Made by a program: the position numbers and the translations under genes
From: Chondromyces crocatus
Lineage (GTDB): Bacteria; Myxococcota_A; Polyangia; Polyangiales; Polyangiaceae
DNA length: 64,000 nucleotides
NCBI RefSeq assembly: GCF_001189295.1
Contig: NZ_CP012159.1
Coordinates: forward strand, 7,991,001 to 8,055,000
Direction: 5' to 3'
Notes under the pieces: generated by a model
What the model saw: only the letters and a program-made list of their open reading frames with translations
Told to the model about the DNA's origin: nothing
The model's database searches: none
Shown: positions 35,251 to 43,993 of the stretch, piece by piece
Layout of the letters: each line of letters begins with the position of its first letter
Position numbering within the stretch: the first letter of the stretch is position 1

Positions 35251-36443
35251 CCTCGACACCACGTCTCGTCCTTCGGTTCGCCTTCTCCCTCGCGACCCTC
35301 ACCCCGACGACGGGCTGCGACTGGGGAATGACCGGCTCCCAGCCTCCGGACCTCACGCCACTCACACTCCTTGAGGTCCGCGCGACCACAGACCTCGACA
35401 CAGCCCTCGAGCCTCGACGCAACCCACTCGCTGCCGACGGCTCGACGCGCGTCCTCCCGACCGCGAGCTTCATCCTGAAGTTCGACCGCTTCCTCTCCCC
35501 CAGCACTGCGACCAGACAGTCCGTCTGCATCCACTCCGCGCTGACGGCCTCCATCCGCACCTCCTCGGAGTGCCAGCAGCTCCCAGCCGCGACCCGACTG
35601 CTCCTCGAGCCCACGTACAACCCCGTCGAGCGAGAGGTGATCTACCGGCAGCGACCGGACCAGCCACCTCTGGCTCCCGGACAGAAGTACCGACTCATTG
35701 CGTTCCGACCCTCCGATGAGGACGCCTCTGGCTTCAGAGCCTTCGACGACGCTCCCCTGCAAGCCACCCGGCAGTTCGACTTCTCCGTGCTCCCAGAGAG
35801 CCCCCCGGGCGCGACCCAGGAGCGCCTCCCTCAGAGCGACTTTTATTGTCGCCGCGATCCAGCATGCCTCGCGCAATGCACCGACGATGCCTGCCGACAG
35901 CAGTGCACGCTCTGGGGATCGGGTGTCGAGCCCTACCTCCGGCGCTGCTCCTCGGGGGCTGGCTGCCACGCCTCACCGGACACGGCGGGCTCCGGCCTCA
36001 GCCTGCTGAACAGCGATCTCATCCAGCGCACGGCCATCGGCAAGACTGCGCACCAGACGCAGACGGGCGAGCATGCCGACGAACCCGAGTTCAGCCCGCG
36101 TCGGTTCGGCCGCGCCATGCCCATCATCGATCCACAGAACCCGGGCAACAGCTACCTGCTCTACAAGCTGCTCATCGGCCCGAACGCCATCGATCATACC
36201 CTCGACCCCGACGACGCCATGCAGCTCGAAGGCGAACTCGCACGCCTCCACACCTCCGTCGTCGTCGGCCTGCCGATGCCCCCGCAGCGCACGCCCTCGT
36301 TCTGGTTGCACGACCCGAACCTGCCCGACGTAGACCCTGCCAGCATCGTCCCGCGCGTCGACGGCGGCGACATCGACATCATCACCGCGTGGATCATCCT
36401 CGGCGCTCCGATCCGCGACTGCGCCGAACCTCCCTACGAGTGA
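35247..36443 (+). CDS. Cys-rich lipoprotein of the cytochrome cluster
   Basis: The frame is open and protein-like from about 35247 to 36443. The only start that includes the hydrophobic leader (LVLRFAFSLATLTPTTGC) is CTG at 35247, which overlaps the preceding TGA as CTGA; the next ATG at 35330 would omit it. CTG is a rare initiator, so the start is uncertain. The mature part has Ig-like beta sequence (TRVLPTASFILKFDRFLSPS) and a Cys-dense centre (FYCRRDPACLAQCTDDACRQ, QCTLWGSG, RRCSSGAGCHAS). The region after CH resembles the heme-associated or PSD1-like extracellular domains of myxobacteria, for example YLLYKLL and GLPMPPQ. It is probably a surface lipoprotein working with the 13-heme cytochrome. 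Confidence 0.68.
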   Translation: MTSTPRLVLRFAFSLATLTPTTGCDWGMTGSQPPDLTPLTLLEVRATTDLDTALEPRRNPLAADGSTRVLPTASFILKFDRFLSPSTATRQSVCIHSALTASIRTSSECQQLPAATRLLLEPTYNPVEREVIYRQRPDQPPLAPGQKYRLIAFRPSDEDASGFRAFDDAPLQATRQFDFSVLPESPPGATQERLPQSDFYCRRDPACLAQCTDDACRQQCTLWGSGVEPYLRRCSSGAGCHASPDTAGSGLSLLNSDLIQRTAIGKTAHQTQTGEHADEPEFSPRRFGRAMPIIDPQNPGNSYLLYKLLIGPNAIDHTLDPDDAMQLEGELARLHTSVVVGLPMPPQRTPSFWLHDPNLPDVDPASIVPRVDGGDIDIITAWIILGAPIRDCAEPPYE

Positions 36444-36465
36444 GCCGTGAGGCGCTGGTGACCCG

Positions 36466-37407
36466 TCAACCGATCACCCGGTTTCGACCGTCACGCTTCG
36501 CCTGGTAGAGCCGCTCGTCGGCCTGCCGGTACAGCTCCAGCGTCGAACAAGGCGCGTCGGGGCGAATGCTCGCCACGCCGAAGCTCGACGTCACAGGGAT
36601 CTCCACCTCCTCGAACCTGAACGACGCCTCTGCGATCAAGGACCGGAGCTTCTCCGCCACCAGGCAGGCACTCTCCTGCGTGATCTCCGGCAGGATGAGC
36701 GCAAATTCCTCCCCCCCTACCCGCGCCAGCACATCGTCCCGTCGGATGTGAGAGGACACGAGCGCCGCGTACTGCCGCAGCACAGCGTCACCGGCGAGGT
36801 GACCTCGGGTGTCGTTGATCCGCTTGAAGTGATCGATGTCGAACACGATGAGCGACAGGTGCCGCTGGTACCGCGTCGCGCGAGAGACCTCACGCTCGAG
36901 CGCGGCATCGAACGACCGCTTGTTGTGGACCTGCGTGAGCGCGTCGCAGGTCATCAGCCGATAGATCTCCTCGTGGTACGCGAGTTCGATGTTCCCGCCT
37001 TGCATGAACTTGAAGATGGTCCGCCCGATCTTGAGCTGGTCGCCGTCGCGCAGCACCCGCTCTTTCACGGCCACGTCGTTCACGTACGTCCCGTTCGTCG
37101 AGCCGAGATCGCGCAGCAGATAGCCCGTGCCGCTCCAGCTGACGGATGCGTGCCGTCGACTCACCGCGTCATCGTCCAGAGGCACGTCACACTGCATGGA
37201 CCGCCCGCATTCGATCGTCTCGGTACCGAGCGGCAGACGCCTCCCGAGATCAGGACCGTGACCCGCACCCGAGAGCGTGCGGATGATCACCAGACACGCC
37301 GTTCCAGGCCCTGCAGGCTCGTCCGAACCCGACGCAGGCGCCCCGATCGTCACGATCGTCCGACGGTAATCGGTGTCTGAGTCGAAGTCGGATTCGGAGT
37401 CTGACAC
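36466..37407 (-). CDS. FHA-GGDEF diguanylate cyclase
   Basis: A protein of 313 residues. GTG at 37407 gives an N-terminus VSDSESDFDSDTDYRRTIV, an acidic tail with a Thr that could be phosphorylated; a longer frame to 37488 seems non-coding. Residues 55-145 form an FHA domain (ECGRSMQCDVPLDDDAVSRR, RDLGSTNGTYVND). Residues 165-313 are a GGDEF domain with DALTQVHNKRSFD, FDIDHFKRINDTRGH, active-site GGEEF and an upstream RRDD inhibitory I-site five residues before it. The enzyme should make cyclic-di-GMP from two GTP. The FHA domain links it to Ser/Thr kinase signalling, and it is divergent from a kinase-containing regulator 100 bp away, suggesting functional coupling. The gene converges with the preceding lipoprotein gene. 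Confidence 0.92.
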   Translation of the reverse strand: MSDSESDFDSDTDYRRTIVTIGAPASGSDEPAGPGTACLVIIRTLSGAGHGPDLGRRLPLGTETIECGRSMQCDVPLDDDAVSRRHASVSWSGTGYLLRDLGSTNGTYVNDVAVKERVLRDGDQLKIGRTIFKFMQGGNIELAYHEEIYRLMTCDALTQVHNKRSFDAALEREVSRATRYQRHLSLIVFDIDHFKRINDTRGHLAGDAVLRQYAALVSSHIRRDDVLARVGGEEFALILPEITQESACLVAEKLRSLIAEASFRFEEVEIPVTSSFGVASIRPDAPCSTLELYRQADERLYQAKRDGRNRVIG

Positions 37408-37469
37408 GCCCCCGAAGTACACCAGAGCTGACCGCGGACGGCAACGCGCCCATCGCCAGGGCAACCGAG

Positions 37470-37498
37470 TTGACATCGCCCCTACCATTCTGGACTAT
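37470..37498 (+). promoter_or_regulatory. Consensus sigma70-type promoter overlapping start of kinase/sigma54 regulator
   Basis: TTGACA (37470-37475), a 17-bp spacer and GACTAT (37493-37498) match the housekeeping consensus well. Transcription would begin near 37505, at or beyond the ATG at 37500, and close to an in-frame GTG at 37506. The mRNA may therefore be leaderless and begin translation at GTG 37506. Confidence 0.5.
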
Positions 37499-37499
37499 T

Positions 37500-40400
37500 A
37501 TGGGGGTGCAGCATCGCGGACATCCGTCATCTACGTTGGCATCTCGGTTCGCCTTGCTGGAGCGGGCGGGCGTGGGTGGCTCGGCGGAGGTGTGGCGGGC
37601 GACGGAACTCGGGACGGGACGGCTCGTCGCGCTCAAGCTGGCGCGGGAGGCGAGCGGGAGAGAGGTGCTTGCGCGAGAGGCGATGCACGCAGCCCTCGCC
37701 CCTTCTCCCCGACTCCCCGAGCTGCTCGACGTCGGCTGGAGCCCCGAAGACCAGCAGGCATATGTCGCGCTCCGTTGGGTGGAAGGCCGACCGCTGACCA
37801 GGGTGGCGGAGGGCACGGAAGACCCTACCTCCCTCGCACTTCTCATCGCGCGTGACGTCGCAGAGGCGCTCGCGGACCTGCACGCGCTCGGCCTCGCGCA
37901 CGGAGATCTGAAGCCCGACAACCTCCTCATGACGCCGGAGAGGCGGATCCAGGTGATCGATCTCGGTCTCGCCTGTCCCCTCCATCAGACGGACGTGGAA
38001 GGAGCCACGCTCCGCTACCTCGCGCGCGAAGACGCAGACATGGGGGATGCGCGCGCGCGCGACCTGCTCGCGCTCGGTGTCCTGCTCGCAGAGATGGCCT
38101 CTCCTCGGGTCGCAGCCTCCAGCGAGCCGCTCCGCGAGGCCCGCGCAGAGGCGATCTCCCCGAGCGGACTGGGCGCCCACGGCGCCTCACCACAGGGCCT
38201 TCGGCTCCAGATGATCTGCCGCGCGCTCCTCTCCCCGAGCCCCGCTGCGCGCCCCTCTGCAGCCTGGGTCACGGACGCGGCCTCCCTCACCGCGCCTCCC
38301 GCCTCTCCCGACCACGACACCACCAGCGGGACTCGTGAAGTCCCGCTCCCTGGCCCCTCCGAGACGCGCCACGACGCCACGACGCGCCACGACGCCACCG
38401 AGCGCGACCGAAAGGAGCGCGACCCGAGGCGGATCCGCGCGACCTACCTGCGGCTCCGACGCATGGAACTGGAGCGGGCCACGGGAGCCCACGAAGACAC
38501 CGCGCCGTGGCTCGGAGAGACAATCCAGCTCGTGCGGCGAGCGCGTGCGCTCAGCGGCGCCCCGTCTCCCGTCGCCTGCGAGCTACAGCCCCTCGACCAC
38601 CACGGCCTCGCCCGCTGGTTGACGGCGCTGGTCGGACCGAGCGCCGCCGGGTGGCCGCTCGGCACGCTCACTGCGATCCCGGAGCGGACACTCGCCACGG
38701 CCTTGAAACACCTGGCCTACCGCATCCCGCCGCGCGCCTGGACCCTTGCCGACGTCGAGTCCGCGGCGCTCGGGAACGAGCATGCCCCCCGCCCCACTCC
38801 TGCCACGCTGACGCACGACGCGCCGCTCGACGCCGCCACGGCCGCCCAGCTCACACTCGCCATCACGCGCGTCCCCCCCGATCCCCTGTCGCTCGAAGCC
38901 ATCGAGCGCCTCCCCAGCGTTCCCCCTGTGCTCCTCGTGGCCGCCGCCGACGCGCTCCGTCGCCTCGGCGAGGTCGGTCGCGCACGGAGCCTGGTGCTCC
39001 GTCAAGAAGCCACGAACGCACCAGAGACGGCCGCCCTGGCTGCCGAGGTGCTGCGACGGGCGGGCGATCGAACCCTCGCAGAAGTTCGCGCCGACGCCGC
39101 GCGCCGGACCAACACCGACCCGGAAGGCCGCGCCAGCGCGACCCTGGCTCGGCTCCGCATCGACGAAGGCCACCTCGACGACGCCGAGCGCCTCGTGGGT
39201 ACCACCCTCACGGCCTCCTGTTGCGAGATCCGCGCCCTCTGCGCGATCCGACGCAGCGACGAGCCCCGCGCGCTCGCCGAGGTCGATCGCGCAGCGGCCC
39301 TCGCATCCACCGCCGAAGAGCGCGCGCGCGCCACCGCCCTCCGCGGCTATGCGCTGCACGGCCACGATCCCGAGGCGGCGCACGCGGCCTTCAGCGCCGC
39401 CGTCGACCTCGCCGTCCGCGCAGGCGCCGTCGTCGAAGAGGCCACCTACCGCACGGGCGAGGCGGCTTCCGCCGTGGACCTCGGCGAGCTCGGCGCCGCG
39501 ATCACCACCTCCACCCGGGCGGCGCTGCTCTGGGAGCACCTCGGCCGCCCCGCCCAGGCCGCGCGCGCCTTGCTCGCCTGCGCTGCCGCGTACGCCACCG
39601 CCGGCATGATCCACGAGACCACGCGCGCCGCGCACGAAGCCATCGCCCGCGCCCGCGACGCGCACGACACCCATGCCGAGGCCTACGCCTGGTGGGCCAT
39701 CGCCGACGTCCTGCCCTGCCGCGACGCCACCACCGCCCCCGAAGCCCCGACCGAACTCGACGAAGGTCTGCACGCCGCCGAGCGCGCCGCCCACCTGCTC
39801 GGCGACGTCGACGGCGACGACGCCCTCCGCGCAGGCGCCCGCCTGCTCCGCCACCGCTCCCTCACCCTCGACCCACGCCGCATCCAGACCCTCGACACCC
39901 TCGCGGGTGGCGACTCCCCGACGAGCACAGCAGCGCGCCTCGACTGGTGGGGCGCCCGCGCCCTCCAGCAGCTCCATCCAACGGCCCCCATCTTCCCCGA
40001 GCGCGGCGACCTCGTCCTCCAGGCCCTCCACGCCCTCTCCGGCGCCCGTGCCCCGGTCGCCGCCCGCGGCCCTGCCCTCGCTGCCGGCCTCGACCTCGCC
40101 ACACGCCTCGGCGCCACCGAACCAGCCCGACGCCTCCTCGCCTCGCTGACCGACGTCGCCCACGATCTCCTCCGCCGCGTCGACCGCGCCGCCCTCTCCA
40201 CCTTCGACAGCCAGCTCCCCGTCCCCCCCTCCTCCATCGCCGACGCCGTGCGCCTCCTCCCCTGGATCACCCGTGCGCAGGTCGCCCCCCAGGACAACCT
40301 CCGACCCGAGCAGGCCCGCGATCTCGCCGCCCTCGTCGGCTCCCTCGGCGATCGCGAGCGCCTCGGCCCCCTCTTCAACCGCGTCGTCGACGCCCTCGTG

Positions 40401-41852
40401 ATGTGGACCGGCGTCGAGCGTGGCCTCCTCCTCCTCAAGGCCCCCAACGGCAACCTCCGCCCTCGCGCTGCCCGCAACCTCGCCCGCGCCGACCTCGGCC
40501 CCGAGCAGCTCACCCTCTCGCAGACCCTCGCCCGACGCGCCCTCGACGCAGGCGAACCCGTCATCGCCGTCGACGCCGCCGGCGAACTCCCGAGCCTCCA
40601 CCACAGCGTCCACGCCCTCAAGCTCCGCAGCGTACTCGCCGTCCCCCTCATCGCCCGCGGCGAAGCCCTCGGCGTCGTCTACCTCGACGACCGCGTCCGC
40701 CGCGGCGCCTTCGGCCCCGACGAGCTCCGATGGACCCGCACCATCGCCGCCCTCGCCGCCCTCGCCATCGCCGACGCCCGCGACCAGGTCCTCCTCCGCC
40801 GCACCGCCCGCCGCGCCGAACGCGCCTCCGCCCGCCTCGCCGAAACCCTCGCCCGCCAGGAGACCGCGCTCGACATCGCCGAACGCCAGCTCGCCGAAGC
40901 CCGCGGCCACCGCGGCACCCGCCACCGCTACGGCACCCTCATCGGCGAGAGCGAGCCCCTCCTCGCCATGCTCCGCCTCGTCGATCGCGTCGCCACCGCC
41001 GACATCCCCGTCCTCCTCTCCGGAGAGTCCGGCAGCGGCAAAGAACTCGTCGCCCGCGCCATCCACGACAACGGCCCCCGCGCCGACAAACCCTTCGTCA
41101 GCGAGAACTGCGGCGCCATCCCCGAGAGCCTCCTCGAGTCGGCACTCTTCGGCCACGTCCGCGGCGCCTTCACCGGCGCCGACCGCCCCCGCGCCGGCCT
41201 CTTCGAGGTCGCCGACCGCGGCACCCTCTTCCTCGACGAGATCGGCGAGATGAGCCTCTCCATGCAGACCAAGCTCCTCCGCATCCTCGAAGACGGCCTC
41301 GTCCGCCCCATCGGCTCCGAGCGCACCCGCAAGGTCGACGTCCGCGTCATCGCCGCCACCCACCGCGATCTCGAGGCCATGGTCCGCGCCCGCACCTTCC
41401 GCGAAGACCTCTTCTACCGCCTCAACATCATCCTCCTCCGCATCCCACCCCTCCGCGACCGCGCGAGCGACATCCCCCTCCTCGTCCAGCACTTCCTCCG
41501 CAAGCACGGCAAAGGAGGAGAGCGCATCAACCGCGCCGCCATGGAGCGCCTCATGGCCCACACCTGGCCAGGCAACATCCGCCAGCTCGAGAACGAGACC
41601 CGCCGCGCCCTCGTCCTCTCCGACGGCCCCATCGACGTCGAGCACCTCTCCCCCGAGCTCACCCGCCCCACCGCCGCCCAGCCCCAGGAACTCGGACTCA
41701 ACGTCCGCCAGCGCATCGACGCCCTCGAGATCACCCTCGTCCGCGACGCCCTCACCCGCACCCGCGGCAACCAGACCCAGGCCGCCAAGCTCCTCGGCCT
41801 CTCACGCTTCGGACTTCAGAAGATGATGAAGCGCCTCGCGATCGAGCTGTGA
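37500..41852 (+). CDS. Ser/Thr kinase - TPR-like - GAF - sigma54 AAA+ - Fis regulator
   Basis: A protein of about 1450 residues. The kinase domain (residues 17-260) has GVGGSAEVW, VALKLAR, HGDLKPDN and VIDLGLA; the catalytic loop reads HGD rather than HRD, and DLG replaces DFG, so activity may be altered but D and N are kept. Residues 300-900 are Ala-rich helical repeats resembling TPR. Residues 940-1097 form a GAF domain. The AAA+ domain follows with Walker A GESGSGKE, sigma54-contact GAFTGA, Walker B GTLFLDEIGEM and arginine-finger region FREDLFYRLN. The end (residues 1397-1450) is a Fis-type helix-turn-helix (NQTQAAKLLGLSRFGLQKMM). It should activate sigma54 promoters in response to kinase or GAF input. 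Such fusions occur in myxobacteria. Third-position GC is extreme, so long antisense frames exist. The start may be GTG 37506 rather than ATG 37500. Confidence 0.9.
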   Translation: MGVQHRGHPSSTLASRFALLERAGVGGSAEVWRATELGTGRLVALKLAREASGREVLAREAMHAALAPSPRLPELLDVGWSPEDQQAYVALRWVEGRPLTRVAEGTEDPTSLALLIARDVAEALADLHALGLAHGDLKPDNLLMTPERRIQVIDLGLACPLHQTDVEGATLRYLAREDADMGDARARDLLALGVLLAEMASPRVAASSEPLREARAEAISPSGLGAHGASPQGLRLQMICRALLSPSPAARPSAAWVTDAASLTAPPASPDHDTTSGTREVPLPGPSETRHDATTRHDATERDRKERDPRRIRATYLRLRRMELERATGAHEDTAPWLGETIQLVRRARALSGAPSPVACELQPLDHHGLARWLTALVGPSAAGWPLGTLTAIPERTLATALKHLAYRIPPRAWTLADVESAALGNEHAPRPTPATLTHDAPLDAATAAQLTLAITRVPPDPLSLEAIERLPSVPPVLLVAAADALRRLGEVGRARSLVLRQEATNAPETAALAAEVLRRAGDRTLAEVRADAARRTNTDPEGRASATLARLRIDEGHLDDAERLVGTTLTASCCEIRALCAIRRSDEPRALAEVDRAAALASTAEERARATALRGYALHGHDPEAAHAAFSAAVDLAVRAGAVVEEATYRTGEAASAVDLGELGAAITTSTRAALLWEHLGRPAQAARALLACAAAYATAGMIHETTRAAHEAIARARDAHDTHAEAYAWWAIADVLPCRDATTAPEAPTELDEGLHAAERAAHLLGDVDGDDALRAGARLLRHRSLTLDPRRIQTLDTLAGGDSPTSTAARLDWWGARALQQLHPTAPIFPERGDLVLQALHALSGARAPVAARGPALAAGLDLATRLGATEPARRLLASLTDVAHDLLRRVDRAALSTFDSQLPVPPSSIADAVRLLPWITRAQVAPQDNLRPEQARDLAALVGSLGDRERLGPLFNRVVDALVMWTGVERGLLLLKAPNGNLRPRAARNLARADLGPEQLTLSQTLARRALDAGEPVIAVDAAGELPSLHHSVHALKLRSVLAVPLIARGEALGVVYLDDRVRRGAFGPDELRWTRTIAALAALAIADARDQVLLRRTARRAERASARLAETLARQETALDIAERQLAEARGHRGTRHRYGTLIGESEPLLAMLRLVDRVATADIPVLLSGESGSGKELVARAIHDNGPRADKPFVSENCGAIPESLLESALFGHVRGAFTGADRPRAGLFEVADRGTLFLDEIGEMSLSMQTKLLRILEDGLVRPIGSERTRKVDVRVIAATHRDLEAMVRARTFREDLFYRLNIILLRIPPLRDRASDIPLLVQHFLRKHGKGGERINRAAMERLMAHTWPGNIRQLENETRRALVLSDGPIDVEHLSPELTRPTAAQPQELGLNVRQRIDALEITLVRDALTRTRGNQTQAAKLLGLSRFGLQKMMKRLAIEL

Positions 41853-41952
41853 CCTCCTCGCGGAGCGGAAGCGCATCGCGCGCGCACGCGGATCAGCGCA
41901 CGACGAAGCAGCGCCTCGCGATCGCGCTGGACTCGGATCGCAATGCCCCGCC

Positions 41953-42654
41953 TCAGGATGCTTCGAGCAGCACCCCGAGATCGCGCAGCAGCTTCTCCAT
42001 CCCCTCGTCGTCGGCCTGGTAGTAGCCCCGGATCGTCCCCTCACGATCGACGAGCACCAGCCGCTCCCCGTGGAAGATGTTCATGATCCCATCGCCGGGC
42101 TCGGCGCGCCCCATCGCGACCTTGAACCCCTGCACCACCGTCGTCTCGATCTGGTTCAGCGGACCGGTCAGGAACGTCCAGCGCCCCTTCACCGCACCGC
42201 TCTTCGTCGCGTAGCGACCGAGCACCTCGGGCGTGTCCGTCTCCGGATCCACCGTGAAGGTCACCAGATGGACCGCGTCCCCGTGCTGCTCCGTCCGGCG
42301 CTGCAGCTCGGCCATCCTCTCCGTCAGCTTCGGGCACACCGTCGGGCAGGTGGTGAACACGAAATCGGCGACCCACACCTTGCCCCGGAGCTGCTCCAGA
42401 CCGAACCGCTGCCCCTCCGTGTCGAGCAGCTCGAACGGGGGCAACGGGAAGCGCACGTCGGGCTCGATCATCCCGCGGCTCCGCGTCGAGAGCAGCACCG
42501 CGACGGCCACCCCCGCGCACACCACCAGGAGCCACAGCACCTTCCGCAGCGCCCCGAGCCCACCTCGCCCCGACCCCGCGGACATGCCACCAGTCGCCCC
42601 ACCGATCCCCTGCGGTGCCTCCAGCTCCTCGGATGGCATGCTGCTGCTCGACAT
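41953..42654 (-). CDS. SCO1/SenC family copper chaperone
   Basis: A protein of 233 residues. An N-terminal membrane anchor (VLWLLVVCAGVAVAVLLSTR) is followed by a thioredoxin-like domain with FVFTTCPTVCPKLTER, the CXXXC copper-binding motif, and the downstream His in IMNIFHGERLVLVD; these three residues bind copper in SCO proteins. The family delivers copper to the CuA centre of cytochrome c oxidase. The gene lies 11 bp after ctaB on the same strand, the usual pairing for oxidase assembly. Convergent with the kinase/sigma54 regulator. Confidence 0.93.
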   Translation of the reverse strand: MSSSSMPSEELEAPQGIGGATGGMSAGSGRGGLGALRKVLWLLVVCAGVAVAVLLSTRSRGMIEPDVRFPLPPFELLDTEGQRFGLEQLRGKVWVADFVFTTCPTVCPKLTERMAELQRRTEQHGDAVHLVTFTVDPETDTPEVLGRYATKSGAVKGRWTFLTGPLNQIETTVVQGFKVAMGRAEPGDGIMNIFHGERLVLVDREGTIRGYYQADDEGMEKLLRDLGVLLEAS

Positions 42655-42665
42655 CCCCTCTTCTC

Positions 42666-43625
42666 CTAGAACCCGGCCATCAGCGCCGCGAACAGAAGCA
42701 CCAGGTAGATCATCGACCCGAAGAACAGCCGCCGCGCCCAGCCCAGCCCTGCCGTCGGCCGCAGCCCCGCTGCGCCCAGCGCGAAGAACCCACCCCCGAG
42801 CGCCAGCGCCGCCACCAGGTACACCGGCCCGGCCACACCCGACACCGAGAGCATCGCCGACACCATCACCAGCACCGCGCTGTACAGCACGATCTGGACC
42901 CGCGTCGCCCGGTCCCCCTTCTCCACCGGCAGCACGCGCATCCCTGCACGCCGGTAGTCCTCACAGCGGAACGTCGCGATCGCGAGGAAGTGCGGGATCT
43001 GCCAGAGGAACATCACGCCGAACAGCAGGAGCCCCGGCCAGTCCATCCGCCCCGTCACCGCCGTCCAGCCCAGCAAGGGCGGGATCGCCCCTGGCACCGC
43101 ACCGATGGGCAAGGCCAGCGACGTCTTCCGCTTCAGCGGCGTGTACACCAGCACGTAGCTCAGCAACGCCAGCGCCCCGAGTGCGCCGGTCACCGCGTTC
43201 ACCGCGAACCACAGCAGTGGCACCGACACCAGTGACAGCGCAATCCCGAACGCGAGCCCCACCTCGGGCGAGAGCCGCCGCGCGGCCAGCGGACGCTCAC
43301 GGGTCCGCGCCATCAGCCGATCCGTATCGCGCTCGATGTACATGTTCAGCGCGTTCGCGCCGCCGACCACCAGCGCCGTGCCGAGCAGCGCCAGCGCGAG
43401 CGTCCCGATCGAAGGCACCTCCCCCCCGAGCGCGCGCTCGAACCGGCTCGCGACCCACATCCCCCCGAGCATCGTCACCACCACCATCGCGGTGACCCGG
43501 GGCTTCGTCAGCCGCACCATGTCGCGGACCATCGACGACGCTCCCGCAGGCGGAGGTGGAGCGTCACGGCCGTGGACGGCTTCGTTCATCGCAACGGTGG
43601 AAGTGGCAGCAGGCGCCGACGTCAT
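42666..43625 (-). CDS. ctaB: Protoheme IX farnesyltransferase CtaB
   Basis: A protein of 319 residues. This UbiA-family integral membrane prenyltransferase converts protoheme to heme O for terminal oxidases. The first Asp-rich motif is NALNMYIERDTDRLMARTRE (N-x-x-x-D-x-x-x-D type), preceded by RLTKPRVTAMVVVTMLGG. The second loop reads DYRRAGMRVLPV. About nine hydrophobic helices span the rest. The N-terminal 30 residues are Ala/Pro-rich and lack a strong ribosome-binding site, so a later start at 43589 or 43532 is possible. It forms an operon with the SCO gene. The other cytochrome oxidase genes are not in the window. Confidence 0.95.
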   Translation of the reverse strand: MTSAPAATSTVAMNEAVHGRDAPPPPAGASSMVRDMVRLTKPRVTAMVVVTMLGGMWVASRFERALGGEVPSIGTLALALLGTALVVGGANALNMYIERDTDRLMARTRERPLAARRLSPEVGLAFGIALSLVSVPLLWFAVNAVTGALGALALLSYVLVYTPLKRKTSLALPIGAVPGAIPPLLGWTAVTGRMDWPGLLLFGVMFLWQIPHFLAIATFRCEDYRRAGMRVLPVEKGDRATRVQIVLYSAVLVMVSAMLSVSGVAGPVYLVAALALGGGFFALGAAGLRPTAGLGWARRLFFGSMIYLVLLFAALMAGF

Positions 43626-43993
43626 CGCGGGCGGAGCCTAGCGCGACGTCCGCGCCCCGGGGAGCCACTTGCGCCCGAAAACCCCACGAAAAACGCGCCG
43701 AGGACGGTTGACTGGCCCCTCCTCGTCGACCGGCGCACACCGCGAAGCGCGGCGATTTGCCGCGGGCGCGGCGAGCCGCCGCGGAGAACGAACGCACCCG
43801 CGGCATGAAGCCCCACCCTCACGCGGCGTGCCCCCCGCCATTCCATCGCCCCTCCTGGATTTTCCAGAGACTCCACCCCGCTCGCGAGTCGCCATCGCCC
43901 CTCGTCGCGGCCCCCCACGAGACCACCACGCAGCCCACCGGCGAGACCCTTACACAGCACCCCCACGAGACCACTGCACGGGAGTCGACGACA
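43626..43993. other. Gap upstream of ctaB without a supported gene
   Basis: About 370 bp between the ctaB start and the stop of the next minus-strand gene. Very GC-rich; only antisense-type open frames. A promoter for ctaB is expected, but none was recognisable. Confidence 0.4.

Noticed and set aside
36443-36466. Terminators between the convergent gene pairs at 36.45 kb and 41.9 kb
   Set aside because: Gaps are 22 and 100 bp and show no hairpin followed by a T tract.
38507-42022. Very long plus-strand frame (1171 codons) overlapping the kinase/sigma54 gene, and a 1020-codon minus-strand frame at 38583-41645
   Set aside because: Both give Arg/Pro-rich or Ala/Gly/Glu-rich sequence without domains. 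They arise because the real gene uses almost only G/C third bases. The real frame carries all kinase, AAA+ and Fis motifs.
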